Of a DNA stretch of 64,000 nt, positions 1 to 11,484 are shown piece after piece. Origin of the DNA: Chalciporus piperatus (lineage: Eukaryota > Basidiomycota > Agaricomycetes > Boletales > Boletaceae); the NCBI GenBank assembly GCA_038093975.1, contig JBBPTG010000006.1, positions 404,091-468,090 on the forward strand, in the 5' to 3' direction. The notes below the pieces were generated by a model that saw only the letters and a list, made by a program, of their open reading frames with translations, was not told the origin of the DNA and made no database searches. Each line of letters opens with the position of its first letter. Within the stretch, counting starts at the first letter, position 1. The translations under genes were made by a program, and so were the position numbers.

Positions 1-776
1 GGCACAAGCTGCTGCCGACCAAGCCGCGGGCCGTATGGCTCAAGATGAGGGTGACGAGAGTAAGCGTCGCGCTCTCGCTGCAGCGATACTAAGATTCTAA
101 CTCGCATTTGCTAGGTGGCGATGCACCCGTACCATTTAACACCCAGTTCTTCAACGATGATGATGATGGTCCCGCCTTCGACGACATATACGAGGGTGAT
201 GGCGATGCTGATGGTATCGTACCTGAGGATGCCGCTGAGCAAGATCTTTTAGCGGCGACCCAAGGCATGACCCGCCGTGTCCGACCCGAGTTTGTCAACT
301 ACGCTAAACGCGCGAAGCGTGTCGATGTCCGGAAACTGAAGGAGAACATCTGGAAAGGGTTGGATATCATGGTGCCTCAAAAACAGGAGGGAGACGATGA
401 AATGGTGATGACCCCTTTGAAATATTGCTCGCCTGTTCCCAGCTTATCTTATATCCCTCAGGATGTCGATGATGAATCAGCAACTGATCCCTCAGAGGGA
501 CGGCAGTTCAGCCAGGTGATATCGGGCCTTCAACGGTCATATCCTAAGGAAAAGATGGAGGATATTAGCACCAGCTTCTGCTTCATCTGTCTACTACATT
601 TGGCCAACGAGCAAGGTTTGAAATTGCAAGCGTCATCAAATACTATACGCGATGATGACGGTGGTGGCGACGAGGCGACCGAATTGGAACAGATGGTTGC
701 AGATTTATGGAGCCTGAAGGTGCGCCCTGTCCCCTCCACCTTCCAACAGGTACTGACGCCCCCGCCAGGTCTTTAG
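1..776 (+). CDS. BRN1: Condensin complex subunit 2 (CAP-H/Barren/Brn1 kleisin), C-terminal part
   Basis: Non-SMC kleisin subunit of condensin; with the SMC2-SMC4 dimer it compacts mitotic chromosomes in the nucleus. Only the 3' end is present. An exon ending at 59 joins across a 55-nt intron (60-114) to a long exon 115-776. The frame shows the acidic FNTQFFNDDDDGPAFDD segment, the VDVRKLKENIWKGLD block and, near the end, the winged-helix stretch around ISTSFCFICLLHLANEQGL, which in kleisins contacts an SMC head. All three are typical of the CAP-H family. The stop is at 774-776. The start lies outside the window. Family assignment is firm; only the last few residues after the LKVR block are uncertain, because a very short alternative splice could alter them. 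Confidence 0.93.
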
Positions 777-1228
777 AGATCCAAATGCTACGCCGGCTGC
801 ATAACGTGTAATTTATTTTATTATCCGTTTTTTTCATCTTATTTGTGGTCCCATCTTGCTGTCCCGTCTATCTCTATCATTCTTTGTTGTTTGCAGTACC
901 CAATCGATGTGATAACGTCACGGTTCTTCCTCAGGTTTGCTTGCAAGACCCCCAACCATAATTTCGACGTGGCAATGATCTCTAGTCTCGCTCACGCTCA
1001 CGAAGTACTTTCCGACGGTAAGTGAAATCAAGTATAAAATCTATCGGATACAGGAACGAAAATCGGGGAATCTAAGGATACAAGGTGACCAGACCTAATG
1101 CTACAGAGGATAAGGGTATCTATCTAACCATCTCATACGCGGAGAAAACAGAGCATAAAGATAGGCCGCAACACTCAAAAAGCATGGCAGCTCCGAGTCT
1201 CGTCAATCATCCACCACGGTTCCAATGC
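777..1228. other. Intergenic, CAP-H 3' flank
   Basis: No coding signal was recognised. The short frames here have neither splice structure nor family motifs. The stretch must contain the 3' ends of CAP-H (plus strand) and of the small minus-strand gene next to it, since the two genes converge. Confidence 0.5.
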
Positions 1229-1611
1229 TTAATGCATAGTGGCTTTCCAGCGACGCCACATGTTTTCATGTTTGGTCTGGTGCCTCGCGACGAGATCGAG
1301 GTACTCCTGATAGGCTTTCGCCGGGAGCTCGATCGTGTCAGAGGTGGGAGTGCGGAAAGGGAAGGCGACGAGCAAGTCGGACGACGCAATGCGTGCTTGC
1401 GGGACAAGCGATGCCAGGAAGAGGCGTTCGCCGAATGGAGTGTAGGTGTATACATCCAACCACTCATCATGGCGATTGTGAGAGCGAGCAGCTGGAAGGA
1501 ACGAGCTCGATCAGAACGTGGTCCACGTTCAACGCCGTGTTTCTTTATCTCACCTTGGATGATCATAACCTGGTGTTGAACGAGAGCGATAGCGACTGTG
1601 CCGTGGTTCAT
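1229..1611 (-). CDS. Small uncharacterised protein, 106 aa
   Basis: Two exons on the minus strand: 1554-1611 and 1229-1491, separated by a 62-nt GT-AG intron. The summed length is 321 nt, in frame. The protein starts MNHGTVAIALVQHQVMIIQ, continues into RHDEWLDVYTYTPFGERLFL and ends in a basic, Trp-rich tail (ENMWRRWKATMH). Before the splice both frames look broken; after it there is one clean frame, which supports a real gene. There is no signal peptide and no obvious membrane helix. I do not recognise the family and assign no function. It converges with CAP-H. Confidence 0.55.
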
Positions 1612-2516
1612 AGTGGAGAGACTTTCCGATGATGGTGGTGTTTGATACAGTGAGAAGTGAGGTTCAGATAATCGATACAGCTGATCAGAAACGAATGAAA
1701 GAAAGCTCAGGGAACCCGTAGCTCGCGAAGGTGATACGAAGATGATGCAGTGACGCTGGTCAGTGGGTCCAAGCTTTATGGATCGTCCTCTGGGAGGGCT
1801 ATTGTTCTCGGATGGTGCGAGCGGGCCAATGTCAAGGCGCACGCGCAAGTCGCATAATAAACAAATGGCCTATTATGTGCAGGAGATCATTGAAGGGCGT
1901 AGATTGTCTTGTGTTCGCGCGAAATGGGAATAAGGTCAATTTCGTAGAACGTCCATATTTGGCCACTGTCTTGTGTTGCGGACTGAAACTTGAAGTGGAC
2001 CATTTACATTGACACCCGGGGCGTGGCCCCCTTCACTCTGGAAATTGCTCTTCGCTTTGTCTCGTGTATACTTGGTGTTGAACAAGAGAACGTGTTGCGC
2101 CTTATATCCCTCATGTTTGATGAAGAGCCTGTGCCAGAGGCTGATTGAAACTAAGTCTAAATCCTCGGGGTACTAGTGTTTCGACCATCCTGCTGTGTAC
2201 TACAATTTAATTGACAGGTCCAAGACAAAATGATAGATATCCGTGGAGATGGTAGCAACATGCGATCGGTCAGCTGAGGAAACTGGGTTGGTGGATAAGG
2301 CCCGGGGAATGGAAGCAGATGGAAGCATGAAGATCGCATTAAATAGTTCCGATATTCTTCCGTTTCACGAGGATTGCTTTCAGAGTCCCCCTCCTCCTCA
2401 TACCCTTCACATACACTCTCACGTGTCATTTAAATACACCCCCCTAAATCGAAGGATCTGTCAAACGAGTGACGGGCAGAGAAAACCCGTGACTTGGAGG
2501 GCACAAACGTGTTCCT
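1612..2516. other. Intergenic, no gene seen
   Basis: About 0.9 kb between the small gene at 1229-1611 (whose promoter would lie at its left end) and the 3' end of the next minus-strand gene. Short frames occur on both strands, but none has splice-supported continuity or known motifs. Confidence 0.5.
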
Positions 2517-3984
2517 TCATACAAGGTCACGTCGCAGGCGGAAATGTGGCTGCCAGCTGCCTTGGCTGACATGATGAAGGCTGACCAAAATGAGATCTTC
2601 CATGCGAATGTACTTTGCTCCTACTCTCCATCTGCGGTCCGCATCCATGTCCAACGGTTTTTTCGACATTTTCTGAAAAAGGCTTCAGATTAGCCCGATT
2701 GTGACTCCACGACGGGAATTCTACCTCGATGAATCGATTGGTTGTCTTCGCTAGACTCTTCGCTAACCTTGCTTTCGTGATCGGATCCCTCGCCTTGCTC
2801 CAATCTCGTGAAGAGATTTGACGTTTGAATGATGAGTATCCAGGCCACTAAGTGAGTGGGGCTTTATTCAAGGTGTTCATTGGACAAGGCTACCAGCGCT
2901 CACATTTATTCTGATTGTTACAGATGGCCCACAATCTTGGAAGACATACTCATCCTTATCAATCAAACGCGCCGTAGTTCCTTTGATGGCGTCAACAAGC
3001 GCGATCCCCCATTCATGGGGCTCCTTTGTCACGAAGATAATCGGAGGCAAAAGAGACACTTTTTCAAGGTATCTTTCTTGATCTGCCTGGGTGAAAGGCC
3101 TGTAAAGCATTTGAGGTACAAATTTATCGGAACCTGTGACGACGACAGCATCCATTGGAATTTGTTTCCACATCGTGTAGCACTGTTGAGACACAGACTG
3201 ATCGCTGTCCTATTAGGTTGTCAGTCGTTAACTCCATATTAACAGGAATAATTCTTACTTGCAAGGGCAACGGTGAGTTATATTCTTGCGAAACTTCCAA
3301 TCCCTCGGACGAGATCGGTCTTGGGTCATGGCCCATCTGAAAGGACTGGAAGTAAAGAGTGAGCGAAAACATTTTCAATATTCGTGAGCGACTGACATGT
3401 GGCAATTCAAGCAAGGGGCTGCTCAGTGCCATAAGGTTAAGATTCCATTTCGAGTCGAACCCATTCACGGAAACGATTTCTGTTTGGTCTACAGGTGACA
3501 AAGGGGGAAAGCGCGGTGTTTCAGTGACGCCTGAGTACCTGACATTGGCCTGTGGCATGTGGAACATAGGCATGTTGGACGCCATAATGTCCGGACTACA
3601 CCCCGCGGTGCACCCACCCATAGAGGCAATATTTGTGTAATCTGGGGAAGGAATGGTAGAATTTCCATAGCATTGGCCTAGCTGGTAGAAGGGTGGCATT
3701 ATATTCCATGTACGGTTGTTGTTAGTATCCGGAGTTGCCCTCGTGCTCATGCATGTTGCGGGATCGACGGCCAGACGGGGGGCCGCCTGGCGTGAATATA
3801 CAATCAGAGCTTGGTATGGGTCCTACGGCGTGCGTCAGTGCCGTTCGACACGAATTACCACCACGGCTACCTCCTGGAGAATTGACGGCGGCGTCGCTCC
3901 CAAGGTTTCTTCGCTACGGTATAGAAAGTCATTTGTCTTAGAAACAGCCTTCTGGTGGAAAGTATTGAACATGGTCTCAGCCAT
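2517..3984 (-). CDS. Unknown-function Agaricomycete-type protein, paralogue A (403 aa)
   Basis: Exons 3871-3984, 3397-3822, 3259-3345, 2904-3209, 2725-2847 and 2517-2672 give 1212 nt in frame. The N-terminal half is variable, rich in Pro, Ser and Asn and probably disordered. The conserved C-terminal half shows KFVPQMLYRPFTQAD, then DCGPSVTIRIN joined to WPGY across an intron, DPITKARLAKS, and finally VSLHHVSQGSWQPHFRL. The gene at 5312-6750 has the same blocks in the same order, so the two are tandem paralogues. I do not recognise a catalytic motif, signal peptide or membrane segment. From memory, proteins of this look occur as multi-copy families in mushrooms; that is not tested here. The start is the first ATG of the open exon; a second ATG lies four codons downstream. 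The 51-nt intron 3346-3396 keeps the frame whether or not it is spliced. Confidence 0.7.
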
Positions 3985-5311
3985 CCAGGTCTTACGATGA
4001 ATGAAGCACGGGGAAGATGAAAAGTGGAAGAGGGGAGGAAAGGTAAAATTGGCAAGGGGATTTATACTTTGTCATCTGTGCAACGAAGATGCCTCGAAAG
4101 CTGTCACGCCCCAGAGTGGTGTGAATCCCTTCGGAACTGAATGTTGGTTCAAGAGACGCGGTGGTTCGGAGACGACGTATAGCCGTCTCGTGAGATGGAC
4201 TTGGTGTTGTCGGCCTTCGATTGCAGCTTCGATCAATTTCCTACTGTGGTGGGCCCTGGACTGGAAAGTGCAATGGAACCTCGACAATAAGACATTCCTG
4301 TAATTGATTGCAGATCGCCGCCGCAATACCAGCGACTTTCAGTGTGACTATTGCGCATTCGACCAACTTGATGCTGCAAGGGGGATCCCAAGTTAAATTA
4401 CAATCTTCACCAGACTCATTCAGATCGTAGTAGATTGACGAAACACACATACCACCGTATTTTATGGTGCGGATAAGATGTAAGGCACGAATCACAATTG
4501 ATCGAAGCGCAGCAGTAGTACTAAGTATTGTCGGGTATATGTCAGCTGAAACGCTCGTGTTATCGCATTGGATTCCAGAGACACTACATGATATACCTTA
4601 TCTGAACTTCCTCGCCGCTCGACAGACATTCTTTAGAATGTTCGAGTTCAAACCGACATTCAACTCAGTGCCGCCAGTGGCAGACCAGCCAATGCCATGG
4701 ATCCTGTGCTCGCGAGAGCCGAGTTACATTCACTGGGTCCTGATGACCAGCCTTGCAAAGTCACAGCATGGCGGTTAATGCTCCCAAGAAGTATATGCGG
4801 CTTACCAGCATGACTATCTCAATTGCGTCCGCTGGGGTTGCTGAGTGGCAGCACCTCATAAATGACATTGCTGTGCTCTACAGCGCCACTGTGCTGTGTG
4901 CGTCTTCTTAAATCCGTGCACCCCCCAGCCACCGGATTGCGTATTTCTGCGGGAGGTCTCTTCTTATTGATGCGGTTTAGGTTTGCTCCATAGTCAAGTT
5001 GTGGCTGGCATATCGGTGAGTGGGTAATTCCCGCAGAAGCATACGCAGAAAGACTACCTTGGTACAATAAAATCATGATCAAAGAGCCCTTTGTAATATT
5101 CTTTCCTTTTATTTGATACTAGCGACACCGGCGAATACAGTTACACCCGATCTATGTCTTCCAAGAAATTCAACGAACTGACTAGGACCCAAGCTTTCTA
5201 GCAAAGGAGTGTGTGTGAGGGTGACTAAATGATGTTTAACGTATTGTAACTTCCAAGAAATGAGTGTCAATCCCGTTTATCGATCCACGATGATTCCGAG
5301 TTCAGCGATAA
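3985..5311. other. Spacer between the two unknown-family paralogues
   Basis: About 1.3 kb. It should contain the promoter of paralogue A and the terminator of paralogue B. Several short frames exist, for example minus strand 4819-5082, but I could not join them into a protein resembling either neighbour. A third, decayed copy is possible but not supported. Confidence 0.4.
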
Positions 5312-6750
5312 TTATGAAGCAGAAGATGACGCGAGATATTCGTCCCATTGGAGGGAAAAACTGGGTTGAACTGATGCACCGCAGAGTCGTAGATGAGGTT
5401 GCCAGCTCCCCTTGGATACATGGTGCAGTGAAACCAGGATAAGGTCTTCGACCTTGATGTGTCGTTTCCCAATTTTCCAACATCGGTCGGAATCCGCTTC
5501 CATCGGCTTGTCTGAAACAAGCTAAAAACAAGGTCGATGAAAAAAATAACCGCAAGCTTTTCGGACTGGACTACCTCTGCGAAGCGCCGAACACAATTTG
5601 CGATGTTTTTTGCAAGTTTGGCTCTTGTAATCGGGCCCTTGGGGTTCTTAAAGTCCATTGTCGGAATTTGTTTCGACCAAGGAGCGTAGCCTGGCCACTA
5701 GAAGATATTTTTAGGAGTGTGAACATTCGAGAAAGAGATCTAGAACATGCCTGCACGCGAATCGACACGGAGGGCCCGCAACCGACAAACATGGGGTCAT
5801 CCTTGTCTTTAAGGTGTTTGAGCCTTTGCTTGAGGGCATCGTCAAGTGATATGCCTAGTTCGGATGAATTTTCCGAGCCGAAGAGGATGGTGTCCTGCAA
5901 CACCACTTCCCGGATATACCGCTTCCTATCGGCTTCGGTATACGGTTGATAGACCCTCTGAGGAACAAAATCTCCTGTCCTACAAAGCTCGATAACCCGT
6001 TTCCACTCGATAATGTGGGGCATCGGCTCTTCTGTATCCTCGTCCTAACTCTTCCGTTAAATATATTTCGAGGATATTAAGAAGGGGTGATTTACCCGCT
6101 CCTGGGGAGGTAGTGAATTGCCAGCCTCGTAAATGTCCCCCTCAAAACCTGTCGAGTGAGGCGTCAACGGCGATGGCGGAAGTGGCGACATCTTCGCCAA
6201 ATGCTAAGTACCAGTGTATATTCAGAACAGTTCATCCCACATTGCGGTACACGCACCAGCATTAACATGTCATGCTGCATTTCAGCCGGAGCAGACATTG
6301 GCGAAGAAGTTTGAATGTATGGCTGCACATTCAGGTGAACTTGAGAGAAAGGTGTCTGTAGTCTAGGGAAAGAGGAGCTCGACGTTGCAGAGCTCCCAGA
6401 ATCTTGCATTTGATATGGACTTAGTCGTGTATCAACGCGAAGCTGTCGAAGTTCTGGCATCGGCTTGACTGACTGATAATCGTTGGGATGAGGAAGATAA
6501 AGTGCGGGTTGAATGTGGGATGTCCCACTAAAGTGAGCTGGAGCAAGAAATCCGGTGTTCGTCTAGATTGATCAGGGATCATTCAATAAGATTTGGATGA
6601 TAACACAGCATTCATGCTCACGGATGGATACACCAACGATGGAGGGTTTGAAACGATGGGGTAAGCCGTGCCCTGTCCGTCGCATTGCATGCTGGTCGGG
6701 TAGAAGTCAGCAGGATATGCCTCTTGCCAGTATCCCTGATCCCCATCCAT
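5312..6750 (-). CDS. Unknown-function Agaricomycete-type protein, paralogue B (385 aa)
   Basis: Six exons: 6622-6750, 6257-6562, 6096-6191, 5751-6044, 5575-5697 and 5312-5521, totalling 1158 nt in frame. The N-terminus (MDGDQGYW) is Tyr/Pro/Ser-rich and probably disordered. The C-terminal half carries DFVPQRVYQPYTEADRKRYI, GCGPSVSIRVQ joined to WPGYAPWSKQIP, GPITRAKLAKNIANC and VSLHHVSKGSWQPHLRL, matching paralogue A block by block. The penultimate coding exon is 123 nt in both genes. The intron between RVQ and WPGY (5698-5750) begins with GC, whereas the matching intron of paralogue A begins with GT. Function is unknown and no enzyme motif is visible. The ATG at 6748-6750 is chosen because the frame has no ATG further upstream. 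Confidence 0.7.
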
Positions 6751-7564
6751 GACAAGATAGTACGTTGTTGAAAAGGTCAAGGCTCAGATGGAGACATATT
6801 CGTCATCCCGTTATATACCACTGCCCGCTTTGGCGATGTGATCCACAGCATATTGCTGTGATAAGAGCGGCTGGGGTCTGTGCCCGAAGCATGGACAATC
6901 AAGCACCCGCAAATATTTTAAAAATACAAGGTGCCAGGTCCGAGTTGACATCTGGGGCACGACTAGAACCGGCTGTCCAACAAGTTTGCTAGTACCGCGG
7001 TTCTGAGGCTTGTCGTGCTCACGAAAATATACTGTAAATGCATCATGGTGCATTAGGGGGAATTGTACTGCCGGCGTTCTAATTCGAAAGTACTTACCTT
7101 TCTGGAAACAAGGACAGCCTCATCCATCACGGAGTCTTCGCTCAGAACATTGCGCATAGCAAATCTGAGAGGCGTCACTGTCATTTAGGTCGAAGATTGT
7201 GAGAAAATCAGACGTACTTCGTAGTGGCTGCCAGTGCCACTGCGCCAGACTGGTGCACTGCGTACTAGCATTGAACACTTGGTATAACTTGAAATTCATA
7301 TGAAACGTCTGGAACGACTAATTTTGACGAGGGCCACGACGCAGGTCAAGGTGGCAACCAAGTGGCAACCTAGTAAGAACGCAGAATGAGAAATCGGGAC
7401 ATTCGTAGTACCATTGCGCGCGTAGTTCGTTACCATACAGGAACCCAATCGTTGAGACCTTCAACCGCCGCATGCACCATAGACAGTTGCCAAATATAGA
7501 TACCATTATTGAGCGCTTGAGCTGAGGTTGTTCTTAGGCTCAACGTAAGTACTCCACATCCACC
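6751..7564. other. Divergent intergenic region between paralogue B and LEO1
   Basis: About 0.8 kb, probably holding both promoters. A minus-strand exon pair could encode about 50 residues around 6960-7180 (GT-AG intron with a good GTAAGT donor), but it shows no recognisable domain and I do not call it a gene. Confidence 0.4.
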
Positions 7565-9257
7565 ATGTCCTCGTTGGCAGGCGCTCTCGAGGAACACGTC
7601 CGCCACAACCACAACCACCCGTCTGCAGTCCCTACTGCCCCCTACGACCAAGATGTCGAAATGGACACCCCAGGCATTGATGAGCCCGAATTCACCGAGG
7701 ACCCAACGAATACGCAAGAGCAGGCTATCACACATCAAGACGGTGGAGATGAGGCAATGGACGACCTATTCGGACAAGATGCAGACATAGATGTGTCCAG
7801 ACAGGTCAAGCCCGAAACGTACGTGTTTCTTGCGGCACATACACCTCACACTTTGCATTCATACCTCGTTATCCAGAAGTTCTCTTGCAACACCCGCAGA
7901 GTCAGGGTATGACTCCGATGAACTTTCACAGACGGAAAAAGAACGTCGAAGGGCATTGGAATATATGGAACCCGAGGAACCTGCTCCCGTGGTACAGCAG
8001 ATTCAAGAGGCAAACGTCCCCATACCGAACATCCCAGTTCCAAAGACCTCTGATGGAGATGTAGGCTCTACCCATTTTCCCCGTTGCCGTGTCTCACCAC
8101 GATTCTAGCACTGGGTGATCCGCGTACCCAATTTCGTAAAAGTGGACTCGAAGCCATTCCACCCTGATACCTACGTTGGCCCAGAACAAGACGAAGACGA
8201 TGCCCACCCAAATGAGAGCACGCGCGAAAAAAGCATGTCTATAAAGCTAAAGGTAGAAAATACAGTGCGATGGAGGTGGATCAAAGACGAATTTGGCCAA
8301 GACGTAAGCCTCTCGCATGCTATCTCGACGGTTCCCTCATGATTGGTACAGAAACGCCAATCAAACAGTCGAATCATTCGTTGGTCCGATGGTAGCCTGA
8401 GCCTACGGTTAGGAAAGGAGCTGTTTGATATCAACCAGACCATAGACACTTCAGGAGTTGTTGCACGCCAGTCGATTGGAGGCTCGCAAACGTCCTCTCA
8501 GAGTGCCCCTTCCGCATCTCAATCATCCGGTCCAAAATCCCAGGGCCTCACGTATCTTGTTGCGCAGCACAAAAGGTCGGAGGTTTTACAAGCAGAAGCT
8601 GTCGTCACTGGTTACATGACCCTCCGGCCGACCGGTATGCAGTCGGAGACCCATCGAATGCTCGTGCGCGCAGTCGGTCAGAAACACAGTAAAATCGCCC
8701 GCTTACGCATGGCTCCTGACCCAACTATGGACCCTGAACGCGAAAAACAAGAGCTACTCAAGCTTTCTACCCGGAAATCCAAGAAGAAGATGGAGGACGG
8801 AGGATTTGGAGCACGCAAGAAGAGGGCTCCTTCCGCGAGGAAGCGGATGGGTCACGATGTCTGGACCGATGACGAGGAGCCGGAGTATGAAGGTTCCGAG
8901 GATGATGAGATACGCGCAGCCAAGCGAAAGGCCGACGAGCGGAAAGGTGGGGAATACCAGGAGGATGACTTCGTTGTTGCGGATGAGTCGGATGAGGATG
9001 GAGCGTTTGGGGCAGGCTCGGTCAGAAAGCGGCGCCACCGTGAGGATGACGAGGAAGAAGATCCTTTGGACCGCCTGGATGCTAAAATCGACCGGCAACA
9101 TGAAGAAGAAAAGAAGAAGAAAAATCAGGGTGCGAGCGATGACCAAGATATGGATGTGGAGAGCGAGGATGAGGACGAAGAACATAAGGTACGGAAAGCT
9201 GGTTCGAGCTCGAGGAAGAAGCGAGCAATAACCTTCGAGGAGGATGAGGACGAGTAG
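7565..9257 (+). CDS. LEO1: RNA polymerase-associated protein LEO1 (Paf1 complex)
   Basis: Subunit of the nuclear Paf1 complex, which travels with RNA polymerase II and supports elongation and histone modification. Exons 7565-7818, 7877-8060, 8109-8303 and 8352-9257 give 1539 nt (512 aa) in frame, with introns of 58, 48 and 48 nt. The N-terminus is acidic. The Leo1 core is clear: IRVPNFVKVDSKPFHPDTY, then VENTVRWRWIKDE, then SRIIRWSDGSLSLRLGKE, which together pair with Paf1 in the family. The C-terminal 200 residues are highly charged, alternating acidic tracts with Lys/Arg runs, as usual for LEO1. It converges with the ataxin-10 homologue, the two stop codons lying about 46 bp apart, so the 3' UTRs must overlap or be very short. 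Confidence 0.95.
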
Positions 9258-9303
9258 CGATTATCTGTACATCTCACAACGTGCTACGTATACACCTTGA
9301 TAC

Positions 9304-11363
9304 TCATTTCTGTAACATTCCATTTTCATCCCACTTCTCGGAAGGTTGAATGCTGTTCACTACTGCTTGATTTTCCTCGTTATCTTCGAGGAGGTTACGC
9401 AATGTGAATATAGCATGTTCGCGCAGGTCTGAGAGCTCCCGGTCATCAGATGCGCCCGGAAGAGAAACTGGACCGACGCACATGGATTGCGTTCATCTAC
9501 GACACACATGTTCATAATCACAACGATGCCGCCACAGTTGCGAATTGAATCTTGTATTCTTCTATCTTTGTGGCACAATATACCCAGTAGACGGACGAGA
9601 TCGCGCTTCAGATATGAAAACCCTGTTGGGTCCGTAGAAGCGGAGGAAATAGCGCCTTGGCCGGTCACCTGAGATACAACTGGCTTCCCAAAGTTGATGC
9701 GCGGCAGGAAAAGATCCAGAAGGCGTAGCAATTCTGATGAGTCCCAAATCAGTAAGATGTCGCTGCCATACAAAGTTTGACATCGGCTGCTTACCTATAG
9801 TAGACACTGCGATGTCCCGGCCATGCGGTGGGACGGCACCACGAATGAGCAATTGCAGTTCTTCTTTTGAAATATCTCCGGCGCTGAGTTCTTCGAACTC
9901 GAGCATGATACTGACGAGGCACTGCGTCACGAGCACAAGGGCCTCGGATGCTTTCGGCAGGAGGAGATCGAGCGAACCAGGATCTGGCGAGTCGCCGTTA
10001 ACCGCATTCCCATGTTCCGCTGACCCGTTTCCGATCGCTTTCCGTATAGCCTCTGTAGAAAATGCAGAAAGTTCAAAAAAACAAGTTGTCAGCATAGGGC
10101 ACATCCCCATGAGTAGTGACGTTGATGGGTGTGAGGATTGGAGGTACGAGTCCAACAACTTGAGAAGGGTGGTTTGGTGAGGTGAAGTCACTTCTTCCGC
10201 GCTGCCCGTACAATGAATCCATTAGCTCAAAAGAGGCAAGAAGAGGGACGTACACCTTCAGATTACCATACAGCTTTGGTGCAAACCCGCCATCGAATAA
10301 GTGGGCAAATAAATGGTACCTGTGTGGTTGCTCAGCACATAGCCTACGGGTGCGAAAATGTCGAGTTCACCCGAAATCGAATGCTTTCCCTCCATCACTA
10401 GAGTCTTCTGCGTCGTATAAAGTTACCATGCGATCGAGGAGTGCTATGCATATCCTGCCACCGACTTTGGTTTCGGCCAGCAACGCCCTTTTTCGAATCC
10501 ATGAGAAGGAGCTGAATAGACTTCGAAGAAGACACGGGGAGCGTACCTCCGGTGGTCGCTCTCATGTATACAATTGACCATGAGCACGAGAAGAGACAAA
10601 ATTGTTTGAGCATCCGGGGAACCTAATAGCCGACTTTACATTATTAGAGAAGTCAACAGCATGACTCCCAGTTCAATGCTCACGTGAGGATGACTTGTTC
10701 CTCGGGCAATATCATGTATGTCTCCCAGAGACGGGACATGAGGTTGTCATGCGTGGTCACAATGTTCGAGAGTGCTTGGATCAGCATGCGTGTGGCCCGG
10801 TATGCTAAACATAACATAAGGTCATCTATATCAGGGAAGGGCGTCCAACACTCACAATTTGGATCCTGCGTCGCTGACCAGCTACTATAAGCATGAAGTA
10901 TGCGTCGCAGGGAAGGTTCGCTCTCACTGATGGTTTGATTGATCTCACTCTCCCAAGGGGGAATGATACTCTAAACTCACAAAGCATGCTCCTGATTACT
11001 TGGAACACCTGCGACAAGGTTTCTTGTGAACCTCGCGAAGGTTGCTACCAAAGTCCGAATTGACGATTCGTCGGCGCTCGATGCAACTCGTGCCGCCAGA
11101 GCTTCCCATGTCCGCCGGAGCGCTAGCCATATTGACGGGCTATTGACGCCCATCTGTAGCCTGTCACGAATGGTCAGTGAGACCACAACGTGCGCTAACA
11201 GTACATACCTGAGATCTTCATCCTGAGCGAGATCGGAGGCGATTCTGTCCAGCGGTGTGGTTACTGTGGTGATATCCTGTACTGTCCCCTCGAGAAAAGC
11301 ATCACAAAGTCTGCAGAAGCTTGCGTTGACGTAGAATTCGTCGCGGTCCACCTGTTTGTTCAT
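9304..11363 (-). CDS. Ataxin-10 homologue (armadillo-like, Ctr86/ATXN10 family)
   Basis: Cytosolic helical-repeat protein. In animals ataxin-10 is linked to cytokinesis and neuronal survival; the yeast relative is Ctr86. About ten exons, short introns. The start reads MNKQVDRDEFYVNASFC; internal exons include MLIQALSNIVTTHDNLMSRL and RICIALLDRMVTLYDAED. The diagnostic C-terminal ataxin-10 domain reads LKRDLVRLLGILCHKDRRIQ, then NCGGI and VVDERNP. An intron then joins it to YLREHAIFTLRNLLEDNEEN, and the stop is at 9304-9306. Without splicing that last intron a spurious longer frame would end at 9360. Domain assignment is firm. The exact borders of a few middle exons are less certain. Confidence 0.85.
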
Positions 11364-11484
11364 TGATCGGTCGAAAGAAGTTCCGGCGGTTCCGCTAAAT
11401 AGTGATTTAGCTAGACGCCACCGCCAAGTTGACTACACCTCCGAGTCGTCCTCTACCGATGCCGCGATCTTTCGCAACATAGTT

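Noticed and set aside
1085..1579. 164-codon plus-strand frame
   Set aside because: Antisense to the spliced minus-strand gene 1229-1611, and with no family motif.
4819..5082. Candidate third copy of the unknown paired family
   Set aside because: None of the conserved C-terminal blocks could be found in any frame between 3985 and 5311.
8754..9185. 143-codon hydrophobic frame antisense to LEO1
   Set aside because: It is the complement of the acidic/Lys-rich LEO1 tail; GAA/GAG and AAG codons read backwards as Phe, Leu and Ser. No splice sites or independent support.
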